Origin: an uncultured Clostridia bacterium
GTDB taxonomy: Bacteria > Bacillota_A > Clostridia > Christensenellales > CAG-138
Direction: 5' to 3'
Assembly (NCBI GenBank): GCA_946539625.1
Contig: CAMNHT010000092.1
Span: 1 to 5,965 of the forward strand
DNA: 5,965 bases
Shown here: piece after piece, positions 4,332 through 5,965 of the stretch
How positions within the stretch are numbered: the stretch's first letter is position 1
How the letters are laid out: each line of letters starts with the position of its first letter
Made by a program: the position numbers and the translations under genes
The notes under the pieces: generated by a model
What the model saw: only the letters and a program-made list of their open reading frames with translations
Databases searched by the model: none
Told to the model about the DNA's origin: nothing

Positions 4332-5965
<1,634 letters not shown>

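Overview
The window reads as chromosomal DNA from a moderately GC-rich member of the Clostridia. Three housekeeping proteins support this: release factor 2, a long-form ribosome hibernation factor and SecA, all of Gram-positive type. SecA carries the extra segment after the LLGGN motif that is common in clostridial SecA. Strong purine-rich Shine-Dalgarno sites precede most genes. Two intergenic regions hold hairpin repeats of a kind that I recall as widespread in gut Clostridia. No phage, plasmid, IS, CRISPR, tRNA or rRNA gene was recognised.

Layout, left to right. The 3' third of prfB (+) ends at 387 with a textbook terminator. Next is an unrecognised gene (+, about 564-1175). Its best-looking start, ATG 480 with a strong Shine-Dalgarno, is cut off by an in-frame TGA at 531, so it may be broken. 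A 250-bp gap (1176-1425) is built of hairpin repeats. Then comes a translationally coupled pair (+): a class I glutamine amidotransferase-like hydrolase of the PuuD/peptidase C26 family (1426-2145) and a four-helix membrane protein (2138-2572). A second repeat-rich gap (2573-2846) ends in a bidirectional terminator shared with the convergent hpf gene (-, 2847-3368). Behind hpf lies an AT-rich promoter region. A divergent pair of small unrecognised genes follows: a proline-rich protein (-, 3517-3837) and a 70-residue helical protein (+, 3917-4129). Last is secA (+, 4332 to the window edge, incomplete), with a clear sigma-A type promoter overlapped by a large inverted repeat.

In Bacillus-type genomes hpf, secA and prfB commonly lie next to one another in that order on one strand. 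Here all three are within 6 kb, but prfB lies upstream, hpf is inverted and accessory genes and repeats lie between them. The core products concern translation termination, ribosome hibernation and protein export. The accessory genes show no evident link to those roles. The least explained parts are the divergent small-protein pair, which share a short sequence motif, and the structured 200 bp between that pair and secA.
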